Assembly (NCBI GenBank): GCA_002163085.1
Contig: MAAJ01000001.1
Location: 310,001 to 374,000 of the forward strand
Length of the DNA stretch: 64,000 nt
Origin: Methylophaga sp. 42_25_T18
GTDB taxonomy: Bacteria; Pseudomonadota; Gammaproteobacteria; Nitrosococcales; Methylophagaceae
Direction of reading: 5' to 3'
The notes below the pieces were generated by a model. The model saw nothing but the letters and a program-made list of their open reading frames with translations, searched no databases and was not told where the DNA came from. A program made the position numbers and the translations under genes. Positions 42,943 through 53,378 of this stretch are shown here, in pieces (the first letter of the stretch is position 1; each line of letters starts with the position of its first letter).

Positions 42943-44217
42943 TTATTTTTCAAATACGATGTTGCCAGCAAAGAGGGTGTGACTCACCTCACTATTAAAT
43001 AACCAACCAGCAAAGGGGCTATTTTTACCGGCACTAATAAAGTTATTTGGCTGACATTCGTTTTGTGCATTAGGGTTAAAAATACAGATATCTGCTTGAC
43101 CACCTATTGTAAGACGACCAGCCTCGATGCCTAATATATCGGCAGGTTGGTGGGTTAAACAGGCAATCGCTTGGTTTAATGATATTTCATCATCATCAAC
43201 GAGTTTCATGGTTAATGGCAGTAGGGTTTCTAAACCTGAGATGCCAGCCGTGGTTTCAGAAAAAGGCCCTAGTTTGGCATCAGCATCTAGTGGTTGATGG
43301 TTGGAGCTGACGGCGGTGAGAATGCCATCGCGTAAGCCTTGTTGTAATTGTTCGCGATCTCGAATGCTACGCAGCGGTGGCAAGACATGACTCTGGCTAT
43401 CGTAGTTACCCAGATCGTGTTCACATAGATGAAGATGATGGGCGCTGACATCGGCAGTCACTGCTAATCCACGAGATTGAGCATCCTGAATCATCTTTAC
43501 TGCTCTGGCTGTAGATATATTGTGAAAGTGAGCGCGCACTCCTGTTTGTTCAATTAATAATAAATCGCGGGAAACGGCGATTGTTTCAGCAGTTTCAGGA
43601 ATGCCTTGAAGTCCGAGTCTGGTGCTAACGGTGCCTTCATGGACACAGCCCTTATCCTGTAACCAAGGGTCAAATGCATTAATAAAAACGGTGAGGTCAA
43701 GGGTGGCGGCATATTCCATTGCTCGACGTTGGATAATACTGTTTTTTATTGGGGATAGGCTATTGCTCATGCCCACAGAGCCAGCAGCTTTTAATGCCGC
43801 CATTTCTGCCAGGAATTCACCTTTTAAATCTTGGGTGAGGGCACCAATGGTATGTACCATTGCTCGACCTGCTTTTTTTGCTCTATCTTCTATGAGTTCG
43901 ATCACGGCCGGTGTATCGATTACCGGATCTGTGTCTGGTGGTATGGCGAGGCTGGTAATGCCGCCTGCAACAGCCGCTCGTGTTTCGCTATCAATGGTTG
44001 CCGTGTGTTCTTGTCCGGGTTCTCGCAAACGAACAGATAAATCAACCAGCCCAGGACAAACAATTAGGCCACTCGCATCAATGGTCTGATCGGCGGTGAA
44101 ATCATCATGATGTTCGGTAATGGCGACGATATTGCCACCACTAATCAGAATGTCGTGTTGCCCATCTAGCTGGCTGGCGGGATCAATAACGCGACCGTTG
44201 GTGATGCGAAGCTTCAT
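42943..44217 (-). CDS. pyrC': Dihydroorotase homolog lacking catalytic metal ligands (PyrC')
   Basis: The product has 424 residues with a class I dihydroorotase fold ([56 protein letters not shown]). The HxH motif expected after GLVD is replaced by SVR, and the late DHAPH motif is SSNHQPL, so the zinc site is broken. This matches the inactive PyrC' of Pseudomonas-type pyrBC', which supports assembly of the ATCase. Its ATG overlaps the pyrB stop by 4 bases. An active pyrC is expected elsewhere. Confidence 0.92.
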   Translation of the reverse strand: MKLRITNGRVIDPASQLDGQHDILISGGNIVAITEHHDDFTADQTIDASGLIVCPGLVDLSVRLREPGQEHTATIDSETRAAVAGGITSLAIPPDTDPVIDTPAVIELIEDRAKKAGRAMVHTIGALTQDLKGEFLAEMAALKAAGSVGMSNSLSPIKNSIIQRRAMEYAATLDLTVFINAFDPWLQDKGCVHEGTVSTRLGLQGIPETAETIAVSRDLLLIEQTGVRAHFHNISTARAVKMIQDAQSRGLAVTADVSAHHLHLCEHDLGNYDSQSHVLPPLRSIRDREQLQQGLRDGILTAVSSNHQPLDADAKLGPFSETTAGISGLETLLPLTMKLVDDDEISLNQAIACLTHQPADILGIEAGRLTIGGQADICIFNPNAQNECQPNNFISAGKNSPFAGWLFNSEVSHTLFAGNIVFEK

Positions 44218-45188
44218 GCTTGAACCTCTTGTTGTTCTGATTGTGCACCAAGCGTCATAGACATGACGGCCATACGTATTGCGATGCCGTGGGTGACTTG
44301 TTCGAGAATGACTGATTGTGGGCCGTCAGCAACCGTGGACGCAATTTCAACACCACGATTAATAGGGCCAGGATGCATAACGATGGCATCGGGTTTGGCT
44401 AATTTTAATTTTTCATCTGTTAAGCCAAAACAGTCATAGTATTCACGTGCGCTGGGTAATAAAGCACCTTGCATGCGTTCGTGTTGTAAGCGCAGCATAA
44501 TGACCACATCTACACCTTCAAGTCCTGCTGCCATATCGTGGTAGACATGAACACCAAGCGTTTGGGTGTCAGCGGGCAAGATGGTTTTGGGGCCGATTAC
44601 GCGTATTTCGCCCACACCTAAGGTTGATAAGGCTTGAATCTGGGAGCGTGCGACCCGAGAGTGCAAAATATCACCGACGATAGCCACCCGCAAATCGGGA
44701 AAGTGTTGTTTATGGCGGCGAATAGTGAACATATCCAGCATGGCTTGGGTTGGATGGGCATGACAGCCATCACCGGCATTGATTACGCTGACATGGGGTG
44801 CCACGTGTTGAGCAATAAACTCTGCCGCGCCACTCTGGCTATGTCTGACGACAAACATATCACTATGCATGGCTTCAAGGTTATGCAAGGTATCAAGCAG
44901 GCTTTCGCCTTTCGAGGTAGCAGAGGTGTTGATATTAAGGTTGATGACATCGGCAGACAGTCGTTTTGCTGCCAATTCAAAGGTCGTGCGGGTACGGGTG
45001 CTGTTTTCAAAAAACAGGTTGAAGATCGTTTTTCCTCGTAATAAAGGCACTTTTTTTACTTGGCGATTGGTAATGCCTGAAAACTGTTCAGCGCGATCCA
45101 TAATTTCGGTTAATAAAGGCTGTTTAAGACCTTCTATCGTTAGGAAATGGCGCAGTTGGCCGCTGTCAGTAAGTTGATTACTGCTCAT
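44214..45188 (-). CDS. pyrB: Aspartate carbamoyltransferase catalytic subunit
   Basis: The product has 324 residues. The carbamoyl-phosphate loop is [19 protein letters not shown], with [12 protein letters not shown] and the C-terminal [13 protein letters not shown]. It forms carbamoyl-aspartate, the committed step of pyrimidine synthesis. It is coupled to pyrR upstream and pyrC' downstream by 4-base overlaps. Confidence 0.96.
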   Translation of the reverse strand: MSSNQLTDSGQLRHFLTIEGLKQPLLTEIMDRAEQFSGITNRQVKKVPLLRGKTIFNLFFENSTRTRTTFELAAKRLSADVINLNINTSATSKGESLLDTLHNLEAMHSDMFVVRHSQSGAAEFIAQHVAPHVSVINAGDGCHAHPTQAMLDMFTIRRHKQHFPDLRVAIVGDILHSRVARSQIQALSTLGVGEIRVIGPKTILPADTQTLGVHVYHDMAAGLEGVDVVIMLRLQHERMQGALLPSAREYYDCFGLTDEKLKLAKPDAIVMHPGPINRGVEIASTVADGPQSVILEQVTHGIAIRMAVMSMTLGAQSEQQEVQA

Positions 45189-45724
45189 TTAGTGGCTCCC
45201 ATTGTTTTGAGTTCCAATTTGAGACCATCGTCATTACTGAGTTTGATCTGCTGGTCTTTAGTGAGGTTGATGGATTGACCAATAATATCAGCTTGGATGG
45301 GTAATTCGCGGCCATTGCGTTCAACTAAGACTGCTAAAGTAACACTGGCTGGACGGCCGTAATCGAAGATTTCATTTAATGCGGCACGAATAGTGCGACC
45401 ACTATGTAATACATCATCCACTAATAACAGGTGGCGATCATCCACTGCAAAAGGTAAATCTGACGGGCTCACTTGCGGATGCATGCCGATTCGAGTGAAA
45501 TCATCACGATAATAAGCAATATTCAATGTGCCTAGCGACGCATCGAAGAAATCCGTGCCGAGCAAGATAGCCAGCTGTTCAGCTACCCAAACACCGCCGG
45601 TATGAATTCCGATCAGTAATGGTTGGCGATCGCCTAAGCACAGGCGAATTTCTGCGGCCATGTTATTTAACAGTGCCTGAACATCAGCTTGTGTAGATGG
45701 AATAGTCATTGTTGGTTCAACCAT
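45185..45724 (-). CDS. pyrR: PyrR bifunctional pyrimidine regulator/uracil phosphoribosyltransferase
   Basis: The product has 179 residues. The PRPP motif is [21 protein letters not shown] near residue 98. It is a homolog of the pyr operon regulator with UPRTase activity; in proteobacteria an RNA-binding role is not established. The start at 45724 overlaps ruvX; an internal ATG at 45709 is an alternative. No PyrR-binding anti-antiterminator was identified. Confidence 0.93.
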   Translation of the reverse strand: MVEPTMTIPSTQADVQALLNNMAAEIRLCLGDRQPLLIGIHTGGVWVAEQLAILLGTDFFDASLGTLNIAYYRDDFTRIGMHPQVSPSDLPFAVDDRHLLLVDDVLHSGRTIRAALNEIFDYGRPASVTLAVLVERNGRELPIQADIIGQSINLTKDQQIKLSNDDGLKLELKTMGATK

Positions 45725-46125
45725 GATTGAAGTATAAGTTGGGCAGAAATGCGATCGACATCGCTGCGTTGTTTGGCCTGCATTTTGTCGTGAATACCGA
45801 GTTGCTCTAAAGCTTCATACGTACTGAGCCGTTCATCTTGCCATTCAACGGGGATATGAAAGCGACCATTTAGCCTGTTGCCAAATCGGCGGGCGGAAGC
45901 CGTCATTTCTTGTTCTGTGTCGTCCATATTGAGTGGCAGGCCTACGATCAGTAGTTGTGGCTGCCATTGTTGCAACAATGTTTGAATATCATCCCAATTG
46001 GGAATGCCTTCGCGTGCTTTGATGACAGTAAGTGGGCTAGCACTGCCGGTCAGTTCTTGGCCGACGGCAACACCGATGTTTTTTAAGCCAAAATCAAAAC
46101 CCAGTATCGTTCGTGGTTGACTCAT
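45706..46125 (-). CDS. ruvX: Putative pre-16S rRNA nuclease / Holliday junction resolvase YqgF
   Basis: The product has 139 residues with an RNase H-like fold. The first acidic motif is ILGFDFGLKNIGVAVG, then LLIVGLPLN, and the end motif is DEQRLSTYEA-like (DERLSTYEA). Involved in 16S rRNA 5' maturation in E. coli. It overlaps yqgE by 4 bases and pyrR by 19 bases. Confidence 0.93.
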   Translation of the reverse strand: MSQPRTILGFDFGLKNIGVAVGQELTGSASPLTVIKAREGIPNWDDIQTLLQQWQPQLLIVGLPLNMDDTEQEMTASARRFGNRLNGRFHIPVEWQDERLSTYEALEQLGIHDKMQAKQRSDVDRISAQLILQSWLNQQ

Positions 46126-46679
46126 GCATGCCCCGAGGAATTTGAGATTAAATTAATGTCGATGCCTAATAGGTTTGCCGCTGCTTTCCAGCGTTTGTCT
46201 GGTGGGGTTTCAAATAAAATATCTTCAGTGGCGGGAACGGTAAGCCAACTATTTTCTGCTAATTCTTTTTCTAATTGGCCTTCTCCCCAGCCAGCATAAC
46301 CTAAGGTCACTAAGGAGTGAGGGGGGCCATTATCGGTACCTATGGCTTCCAATATATCAGTTGAAGTGGTGAGGAAAATGCCTTCAGATAACTCTACAGT
46401 GGTTTTCCAGCCAGCAGGACTATCATGAATGACCATGCCTTGGCCTTTTTCTACTGGGCCTCCAAATAAGACCGGAGTGTTGGTTAGGTGTTCAGAAAGG
46501 TTTTTAATATCCAAGTGAGAGAGTAGGTCGACTAACATCACTTGTGTTGGACGATTAATAATTAAACCCATGGCGCCTTTATCATTATGATCGCAAATAT
46601 AAACGACGGAATGGTAAAAGAAGGTGTCGACCAAAGATGGCATGGCGATAAGGAAGTGATGTTGTAGTGATGATTCCAT
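46122..46679 (-). CDS. yqgE: YqgE/AlgH-family protein
   Basis: The product has 185 residues from the ATG at 46679, chosen because family members begin with (L)QHHFLIAMPSL. A TTG at 46709 would extend it 10 residues into trkA. Conserved VVYICDHNDKGAMGLIINRP and LVTLGYAGWGEGQLEKEL are present. The cellular role is unclear. The yqgE-ruvX-pyrR-pyrB order is common in gammaproteobacteria. Confidence 0.92.
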   Translation of the reverse strand: MESSLQHHFLIAMPSLVDTFFYHSVVYICDHNDKGAMGLIINRPTQVMLVDLLSHLDIKNLSEHLTNTPVLFGGPVEKGQGMVIHDSPAGWKTTVELSEGIFLTTSTDILEAIGTDNGPPHSLVTLGYAGWGEGQLEKELAENSWLTVPATEDILFETPPDKRWKAAANLLGIDINLISNSSGHA

Positions 46680-46689
46680 TTTCAGTTCA

Positions 46690-48063
46690 TCAGAAAAAGG
46701 TAAAGCCAACCTGAAACAACCGTTCTACTTCAGTAATATAGCGTTTGTGAATTAAGAACAAAATGACATGATCTTCCGCTTCGATCATTGTATCGTGATG
46801 AGCAATAATGACCTCTTCGCCCCGAACGATGGCACCGATGCTGGTGCCTGGCGGTAAATCAATTTCATCAATTCGTCGACCGACAACCATAGATGAGGAT
46901 TTGTCGCCGTGAGCAACTGCTTCTAATGCTTCTGCCGCCCCTCGACGCAGTGAGTGCACCGCTACAATGTCTCCTCGTCGAATATGGGCTAATAAACTAC
47001 CGATAGTGGCTTGTTGAGGCGAGAGCGCGATATCTATGCTGCCGCTCTCAACCAAATCAACATAGGCGGCACGGTTGATTAATGATAATACCTTGCCTGC
47101 CCCCAAGCGCTTTGCCAGCATAGCAGACAGTATATTGGCTTCGTCATCATTAGTGAGCGCACAAAACAAATCTACCTTGTCGATATCCTCTTCTATGAGC
47201 AATTCTTCGTTGGCAGTGTCGCCTAATAATACGATGGTATTGCTTAATGTTTCGGACAGGGCTTCGGCGCGCGCTGGATTGGCTTCGATCAGCTTTATTT
47301 GATAATCATTTTCTAATGCTTTGGCTAGGCGAGCACCAATATTACCGCCACCTGCCAGCAAGATACGTTTATAAGGTTTATCTAAACGACGTAGCTCCCC
47401 CATCACCGAGCGAATGTCTTTGGTGGCGGCAATGAAAAATACTTCATCATCGGCTTCGATAATGGTGTCAGCTTCAGGAAAAATTGGGCTACCATCACGG
47501 AAAATAGCGGCGACACGAGTATCCGTTTTGGGAATGTGTTGACGTAAGTTGCTTATTGGATTTCCAACTAGGGGGCCACCATGGAAGGCTTTAACGGCAA
47601 CTAGTTGAACTTTATCTTCAGCAAAGTCGAGCACCTGCAGTGCATTGGGATGGTTAACCAGCCTTTCGATATAATCCGTGATGATTTGTTCTGGGCTGAT
47701 CAACATGTCAATGGCGATGGCATCATTGTTAAACAGTTCGGGCTGGGATAAATAGGCAGGACTACGGATACGAGCAATTTTTGTCGGTGTTCGATACAGA
47801 GTGTGGCATATTTGGCAGGCCACCATATTGGTTTCGTCGCTGTTGGTAACAGCAAGGATAAGATCGGCATCTTCCGCCCCGGCCCGAGCTAAGACATCGG
47901 GATGAGATGCGCAGCCTTGGATGGTACGAATATCATAGTGATCTTGCAGTTTCTGCAAGTGCTCATTATTGGTATCAACAACGGTAATATCATCATCTTC
48001 ACGAGCAAGGGTTGCTGCTACGGATGCGCCTACCTGACCAGCGCCGAGAATAAGGATTTTCAT
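46690..48063 (-). CDS. trkA: Trk potassium uptake regulatory protein TrkA
   Basis: The product has 457 residues with two RCK modules in tandem. Each has a Rossmann NAD site ([16 protein letters not shown] at 4, and [17 protein letters not shown] near 235) and a TrkA_C domain. It gates the TrkH/TrkG potassium channel at the inner membrane. It lies 9 bases downstream of ntrX. Confidence 0.96.
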   Translation of the reverse strand: MKILILGAGQVGASVAATLAREDDDITVVDTNNEHLQKLQDHYDIRTIQGCASHPDVLARAGAEDADLILAVTNSDETNMVACQICHTLYRTPTKIARIRSPAYLSQPELFNNDAIAIDMLISPEQIITDYIERLVNHPNALQVLDFAEDKVQLVAVKAFHGGPLVGNPISNLRQHIPKTDTRVAAIFRDGSPIFPEADTIIEADDEVFFIAATKDIRSVMGELRRLDKPYKRILLAGGGNIGARLAKALENDYQIKLIEANPARAEALSETLSNTIVLLGDTANEELLIEEDIDKVDLFCALTNDDEANILSAMLAKRLGAGKVLSLINRAAYVDLVESGSIDIALSPQQATIGSLLAHIRRGDIVAVHSLRRGAAEALEAVAHGDKSSSMVVGRRIDEIDLPPGTSIGAIVRGEEVIIAHHDTMIEAEDHVILFLIHKRYITEVERLFQVGFTFF

Positions 48064-48072
48064 ATTATCGTC

Positions 48073-49350
48073 CTAAACCTGTTTAGTATCGATGCTCAAA
48101 GACCGCAGTTTCCGGTACAGGTGTGTGCGTTCCATACCTGCTAGTTTAGCTGCTTTACCTACGTTGCCGTCAGTTTCTTGTAATTTTTTTAATAAATAGA
48201 TGCGCTCAAACTGCTCGCGCGCTTCACGTAAAGGTAAGTCATAGTTAATGATGTCAGCAGAATTTTGAGCTAGGTTATCGGTGACGCTATCGAAAACTTG
48301 TTCGACATCCGCGACATCGATATCTTCAGTATCCCCTAGAACTAATAAACGCTGAATCACATTTTTAAGTTCAAGCACATTGCCGGGCCAGGCGTGGTTA
48401 CGTAAACGGTTTTGGGCTGCAACAGAGAAATGGCGGTAGGGAAGATCGGCCTGCGAGGTTTGCTGATCAACAAAAAAATGTACCAGTTCAGGGATGTCTT
48501 CAACATGATCGCGTAAAGCGGGAATCGCTAAAATAATGCTGTTGAGTTGATATAACAGTCCTTCTGAGAAGGTTTGTTCACTAATCGCTTTTTCTAAAGA
48601 ATGCTGAGTAGCACAAATCAATTGGCAATTTTTAAGTTTGCCACTGTCTAATAAGTGCAAAAGCAATGCTTGAGCATCATGGCTCAGCAGGGCAATATCG
48701 TTGATAAATAGGCAGTTATTATTCGCAAGTGTGGTTAATTTGAGGCTGTCTACCGGAAAGCTGTCGGCGGAAAGTTCAATAAATTTACCTTTGGCAAACT
48801 TGCTGAGGCTATATAGATAGTGAGCAAAAAAGTGCTTGCCGGTACCGCCTTCACCGAGTAATAAGATCGGCATATCATGCTGGGCAACACGTTGGGATTG
48901 ATCACGTAATAAATTTATTTGTGCGCTTTTACCGATAGGAATTTGAGTTAACTGGGATTGAGTGGCGAGATGTTTGGCATGTTGCTCTATAGCTAGCTCG
49001 ACACTTCGCAAAAGTTTTGCCATTGACAGAGGCTTTTCAATAAAGTCACTGGCTCCCAACCGAGTTGCTTCGACGGCTGTTTCAATCGTGCCATGACCTG
49101 ACATCATGACAATAGTAAGTTCACTGTCTTGCTGTTTAAACTCTTTTAGCAAGCTAATCCCGTCTATATCGGGCATCCATATATCTAATAAAATGAGGCT
49201 CGGGTTTTGTGAAGCGAGCGCAACACGAGCTTCTTCACCATTGCCCGCTAGTTTTACCTGATAGCCTTCATCTTCTAAAATATCTTTAATAAGTTCTCGT
49301 ATATCTGGTTCATCATCAACAACCAAAATTAACGGTTTATCGTTACTCAC
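48073..49350 (-). CDS. ntrX: NtrX-like response regulator with degenerate sigma-54 AAA+ domain
   Basis: The product has 425 residues. The receiver domain (VDDEPDIRELI; phospho-acceptor Asp in LLDIWMPDIDG) is intact. The AAA+ domain has a Walker A-like GEGGTGKHF. The ELFGHxxGAFTGA segment that contacts sigma-54 is absent, and the Walker B region reads LFINDIA instead of LFLDEIG. The interval between them is about 25 residues short. The C-terminal Fis-type helix-turn-helix is intact (NVGKAAKLAGMERTHLYRKL). It probably binds DNA and responds to NtrY but cannot act as a normal sigma-54 activator. It overlaps ntrY by 4 bases. Confidence 0.88.
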   Translation of the reverse strand: MSNDKPLILVVDDEPDIRELIKDILEDEGYQVKLAGNGEEARVALASQNPSLILLDIWMPDIDGISLLKEFKQQDSELTIVMMSGHGTIETAVEATRLGASDFIEKPLSMAKLLRSVELAIEQHAKHLATQSQLTQIPIGKSAQINLLRDQSQRVAQHDMPILLLGEGGTGKHFFAHYLYSLSKFAKGKFIELSADSFPVDSLKLTTLANNNCLFINDIALLSHDAQALLLHLLDSGKLKNCQLICATQHSLEKAISEQTFSEGLLYQLNSIILAIPALRDHVEDIPELVHFFVDQQTSQADLPYRHFSVAAQNRLRNHAWPGNVLELKNVIQRLLVLGDTEDIDVADVEQVFDSVTDNLAQNSADIINYDLPLREAREQFERIYLLKKLQETDGNVGKAAKLAGMERTHLYRKLRSLSIDTKQV

Positions 49351-51527
49351 GCCTTAATATCCTCTAGTGGTAGCCGCATTATTATACTCACACCTGTTGG
49401 GCTGAGATTTTCTGCCCATACATTGCCGTTATGTTCTTCTATAATCTTCTTAACGATAGCGAGACCTAAGCCCGTGCCTTTAGCTTTGTTAGTGACATAG
49501 GGTTCAAATAGCTTGTTTATCATATCAACGGGGATCCCGGGGCCGTGATCGTTAATGGTGATTTCTAAGCAATCACGTTTATCTTGAAATACAAGCTGAT
49601 AACGTATGTTGATATCGACAGACAGACTTGCTTCTTCACTGGCCTCAATTGCATTTTTAAGCAAGTTGTGTAACACCTGCCTGAAGCGGTTACTATCTAT
49701 TTTAAGCGTTATGTCATCGTCGTTATCCAATAGGGTTAGTTTATGGTTGGGGTTGCTTTGGTATAGGGCTAATACTTCACGAATTAGATTGCCAATTGAG
49801 CTGGGTGCAAGGTGTAAGCCTGGGGAGCGAGCATAATCTGAAAAGTCATTAACCATTTCTTTCATGGCTTCAACTTGTTGAATGATGGTGTCAGTCAGTT
49901 TAATTAATGTGCCAGATTCAGAGTCAGGTAATAGCGGTAAGTATTTGTGTTGCAGCCGATCGGCTGAAAGCTGAATCGGAGTAAGAGGGTTTTTAATTTC
50001 ATGGGCAAGTCGTCTAGCGACCTCTCCCCAAGCTGCATTTCGCTGTGCTTGTAATAGAGTGGTTATATCATCAAAAACGATGACCCAACCATCTTCATTG
50101 GGCAGTGACGTACCGCGACACATAAGTGTTTGTTGACCTGTCTGTAGTTGCAGGTCTAACTGTTGTTGCCAGCTGTTTGTTTGTTTGGTTTGTTGTTCGA
50201 TTAGTCGGGTGAACGCATGCAAGTTGTGATTGTGACTACCTACCTTAGAGATGGGGCTTTCTAAACGTTGCTGTAGATTGAGCCCTAGGATTTCACTACT
50301 CGTCACATTAGCGGTACGTAAAAAATGTTTGTTATCAATGGTAATTACACCGCTGGATAGACTGCCCAGTACGGTTGTCAGGTAATTAGTTTGTTGTTCT
50401 AATAAACGATGACTACGTTGGCTTGCATTGCGTGCTTGTGTCAGTCGTTGAGTCATTTGATTAAAAGAGCGCACTAGAAAGCCGATTTCATCATGGCCTG
50501 CGGCAGTAAATTGTTGATTGTAATTGCCGGAAGCTACCGCTTGAGTGCCTTCGGATAGTTCTTGTAAAGGCTGGACTATGCGACGAGAGATCCAGATTGC
50601 AAACCAGATAGACGCTAATACGGTTAACAGTACAATCAAACTGAGCGTTAAGGTAAAGATGGTGACCAGCGGTTTTCGTAAGTAATTAAGTTCTTTATAG
50701 TCGGTATAGGCTTCTTGTACCGTTTTTCCTAAGGTACTAAGGTGTTCATTCACCGGAAACAAAACATGCAGTAAACGTTCTTGCTGGCTTGGGGACTGTT
50801 TTGGAATTAAAACGGCCGCTCGTAATTGTAATTTCCCATCTTTGCCAGGATCGAGGCCAATATAATTTTCTTTTTGTTGTAATTGTCTGAAAATACCATC
50901 ATTGGGTTTATTGGGAACCATGATCGATGGGTTTTCGACGCTAGAAGTGATCAGTTGGCCGTCAATGGTCCAGACACTTAGTTCTATTGCGCCACTTAAT
51001 TGATTTAGTTCACGTAAATTATAGTTAATGTCTTTATCGGGTAGCTGACTTAATGTTCCAGCCATTAATCGAGTTTGGCGTAATAAAGTTCGCATGCGGA
51101 TGCCAAAGGCCGCTCGGCTTAATTCTAAGGAGTCATTAATAGCCTGTTCGACTTCAACATCAAACCAACTATTAATGCCTCGATGAAGAAAGTGCACGGA
51201 AAAGCCATATACCGTTGTGGTTGAGCCTAAAATGAGTAAGACAAATAAGCTAACCAGACGAATGGTCAAACGAGAGCCTTCTTCCTTGTTTTTAAAATCA
51301 CGGAAAAGGCGAAACAAACTGCGACCAAGTATCGCTGTTAGCAAAACTAAACAAGTGATACCAACACCAAAAATAAGGATAAATAAATCGTTGAGGCGAG
51401 AGCTATCTTGTGTTGCTGCACTAAGTAAGAAGGCAAGCAGTAACAATAAGAGTGCTAGGGAAAAATATGGGGCGGTGCCAGAGCTGAGCCGCTTAATCAG
51501 GTTTACTCCCATGTTGCGGCCACCCAT
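49347..51527 (-). CDS. ntrY: NtrY-like nitrogen/redox sensor histidine kinase
   Basis: The product has 726 residues. Three N-terminal membrane segments (about 15-35, 45-65, 90-115) are followed by a periplasmic domain, a fourth segment near 285-310, and HAMP. A PAS region (TTVLGSLSSGVITID) precedes HisKA with RLAHEIKNPLTPIQLSADRL and HATPase_c (NLLKNAIEAS, DHGPGIP, GTGLGLAIVKKI). Matches the NtrY architecture. It is coupled to ntrX. An alternative start five codons downstream exists. Confidence 0.92.
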   Translation of the reverse strand: MGGRNMGVNLIKRLSSGTAPYFSLALLLLLLAFLLSAATQDSSRLNDLFILIFGVGITCLVLLTAILGRSLFRLFRDFKNKEEGSRLTIRLVSLFVLLILGSTTTVYGFSVHFLHRGINSWFDVEVEQAINDSLELSRAAFGIRMRTLLRQTRLMAGTLSQLPDKDINYNLRELNQLSGAIELSVWTIDGQLITSSVENPSIMVPNKPNDGIFRQLQQKENYIGLDPGKDGKLQLRAAVLIPKQSPSQQERLLHVLFPVNEHLSTLGKTVQEAYTDYKELNYLRKPLVTIFTLTLSLIVLLTVLASIWFAIWISRRIVQPLQELSEGTQAVASGNYNQQFTAAGHDEIGFLVRSFNQMTQRLTQARNASQRSHRLLEQQTNYLTTVLGSLSSGVITIDNKHFLRTANVTSSEILGLNLQQRLESPISKVGSHNHNLHAFTRLIEQQTKQTNSWQQQLDLQLQTGQQTLMCRGTSLPNEDGWVIVFDDITTLLQAQRNAAWGEVARRLAHEIKNPLTPIQLSADRLQHKYLPLLPDSESGTLIKLTDTIIQQVEAMKEMVNDFSDYARSPGLHLAPSSIGNLIREVLALYQSNPNHKLTLLDNDDDITLKIDSNRFRQVLHNLLKNAIEASEEASLSVDINIRYQLVFQDKRDCLEITINDHGPGIPVDMINKLFEPYVTNKAKGTGLGLAIVKKIIEEHNGNVWAENLSPTGVSIIMRLPLEDIKA

Positions 51528-52087
51528 GGGCTAGTTAATTGCCATTTAGATGAAATGAGTGCGCCAGGTCGCATTGGGGTTGGCAGTGCATGTAAATCAA
51601 GCCCAGTACGAAGGTGTAATATCAAACCTTCAGCTTCGGATAAATGTTCAGGCGGTAAGCTTAGATTGTGGACTCGACCTAAAGCATGCAAAGCACTTTT
51701 TAGTGTTGGAAAGTTTCGCCGGTGGAGTGTATCTAGGGATAATAAAACATACTGTTGAGTCAATGCATGGTAGCGAAGCTCATATCGTAATTCGGTTGTC
51801 CAAACCGTTTCTTGCCATTGCCAATATTTACCTAATATTGAAATCGAGTTAATCAGTTCCAGTTGTTGTAGAAAAGTAATTGGCACACTATTGTCTATTG
51901 CTTCGATGACTCGTGATGTTAGCGGGTAACGCATCTCAGCATTAACAACGTAACCATTGCCAATTTTTTTAACCGTTGCCGATTGTACGCTGAAGTTATC
52001 AGCCAGTACCGATGTTGTGAACAACATCAGTAGAGCAGTTCGATAAAAAAAGTTAACGATGGCGGAGGCAGGCATAATAAAATCCAT
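51503..52087 (-). CDS. DUF4390 protein, exported
   Basis: The product has 194 residues with an N-terminal hydrophobic export signal ending SVLA. The mature part fits DUF4390 (VNAEMRYPLTSRVIEAIDNSVPITFL, RYELRYHALTQQYVL). It is always found between rsmB and ntrYX in many gammaproteobacteria; the function is unknown. It overlaps rsmB by 35 bases and ntrY by 25 bases. Confidence 0.85.
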   Translation of the reverse strand: MDFIMPASAIVNFFYRTALLMLFTTSVLADNFSVQSATVKKIGNGYVVNAEMRYPLTSRVIEAIDNSVPITFLQQLELINSISILGKYWQWQETVWTTELRYELRYHALTQQYVLLSLDTLHRRNFPTLKSALHALGRVHNLSLPPEHLSEAEGLILHLRTGLDLHALPTPMRPGALISSKWQLTSPWVAATWE

Positions 52088-53378
52088 CTAAATCATCGTC
52101 ACCAGGTAAACGTTGGTATCCATATGTACGGCGCTGAGCTGGCGGTTTATCAGCAATGTGCTCTTCTGCTTGTGGATGTTGGCGCAAGAAATCAGCAATT
52201 TGTTGTTCATTTTCCTGTTTTAATGCAGAACAGGTGGTATAGACCAATAAGCCGTCCGGCTTGAGTAGCGGCCACAATGTATTTAATAACACACTCTGTT
52301 GGGTCGCTAAGTTGCTTATATCTTCTGGTCGTCTTAATAGTTTGATATCGGGATGGCGACGTATCACACCGGTGCCAGAACAAGGGGCATCGATTAAGAT
52401 GCGATCAAAAAGCTGTCCATCCCACCAATCGTCAATAACACTAGCATCTGCCGCAATAAGCGTGGCCTGAAGTTTAAGTCTGCTGGTATTTTGTTCTATT
52501 TGCTGTAGCCGCCGGGCATCAATATCAAGGGCCACCACCTCATTATCAGTGTGTTGCTCGAGAATATGACAGGTCTTGCCACCAGGCGCTGCGCAGGCAT
52601 CTAAAATACGTAAACCAGAAGTAATATTTAACAATGCCATGACCTGTTGGGCGGCACCGTCTTGTACCGAAATATCCCCTTCGGTGAATCCTGGTAGCTG
52701 ATAAACATCGCGGGGGCTGTCTAGCAATATGCCCTCATCACACGCGGAAATTTCACTAGCGGGAATATCCGCTTGTTGAAGCTTATCTAGGTAAGCTTGA
52801 CGAGTATGATGCTGTCGATTCACGCGTAGCATCATGGGTGGTTGTTGATTGTTTGCAGACAAAACTTGCTGCCAATGATCTGGCCAGTCTTGTTTGAATT
52901 GTTGAATCAGCCATTCTGGATGGGCGTAAACAGCCGATTCTTGAGTCTCGATATTTTTTTCTATTTCTGCTTGGTTGCGCTGGAAGTTACGTAAGCTGGC
53001 ATTGATTAGTCCGGTTGCCCATGGCTTGCCAAGCGTTTTACAGGCATTGACGGTTTCAGAAATAGCGGCATGTGACGGAATGCGCATATCACGAAGTTGA
53101 TATAAGCCACATAATAATAATGCCGCGACATCACCGTCTTTCGCTTTTAACGGTTTGCGAACAAGTTGTTGGCTAATCGCTTGTAATTGAAGTTGCCAGC
53201 GCAAAACTCCATAACAAAGCTGCTGACATAAACTACGCTCATTTTCGGGTAGCGGAATTAATGCTGCTGCAAGTACGGCGTTAAGCGATCGTTGTTTTTG
53301 TACGACTTCGGCAATAACTCGAGCAGCTGATGCACGGGCACTGTGTTTCATATTCGCCTGGGGTTTAGTTTTAGCCAA
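52053..53378 (-). CDS. rsmB: 16S rRNA (cytosine-967-C5)-methyltransferase
   Basis: The product has 441 residues. An N-terminal NusB-like RNA-binding domain (about 10-145) is followed by the Rossmann methyltransferase with SAM motif LDACAAPGGKTCHILE, the DAPCSGTGVIRRHPDI motif and the catalytic cysteine in YTTCSAL. Overlaps fmt by 8 bases. Confidence 0.95.
   Translation of the reverse strand: MAKTKPQANMKHSARASAARVIAEVVQKQRSLNAVLAAALIPLPENERSLCQQLCYGVLRWQLQLQAISQQLVRKPLKAKDGDVAALLLCGLYQLRDMRIPSHAAISETVNACKTLGKPWATGLINASLRNFQRNQAEIEKNIETQESAVYAHPEWLIQQFKQDWPDHWQQVLSANNQQPPMMLRVNRQHHTRQAYLDKLQQADIPASEISACDEGILLDSPRDVYQLPGFTEGDISVQDGAAQQVMALLNITSGLRILDACAAPGGKTCHILEQHTDNEVVALDIDARRLQQIEQNTSRLKLQATLIAADASVIDDWWDGQLFDRILIDAPCSGTGVIRRHPDIKLLRRPEDISNLATQQSVLLNTLWPLLKPDGLLVYTTCSALKQENEQQIADFLRQHPQAEEHIADKPPAQRRTYGYQRLPGDDDLDGFYYACLRHR

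Noticed and set aside
43622..44089. 155-codon plus-strand ORF opposite pyrC'
   Set aside because: It is an antisense shadow of a clear dihydroorotase-fold gene with intact frame and operon overlaps.
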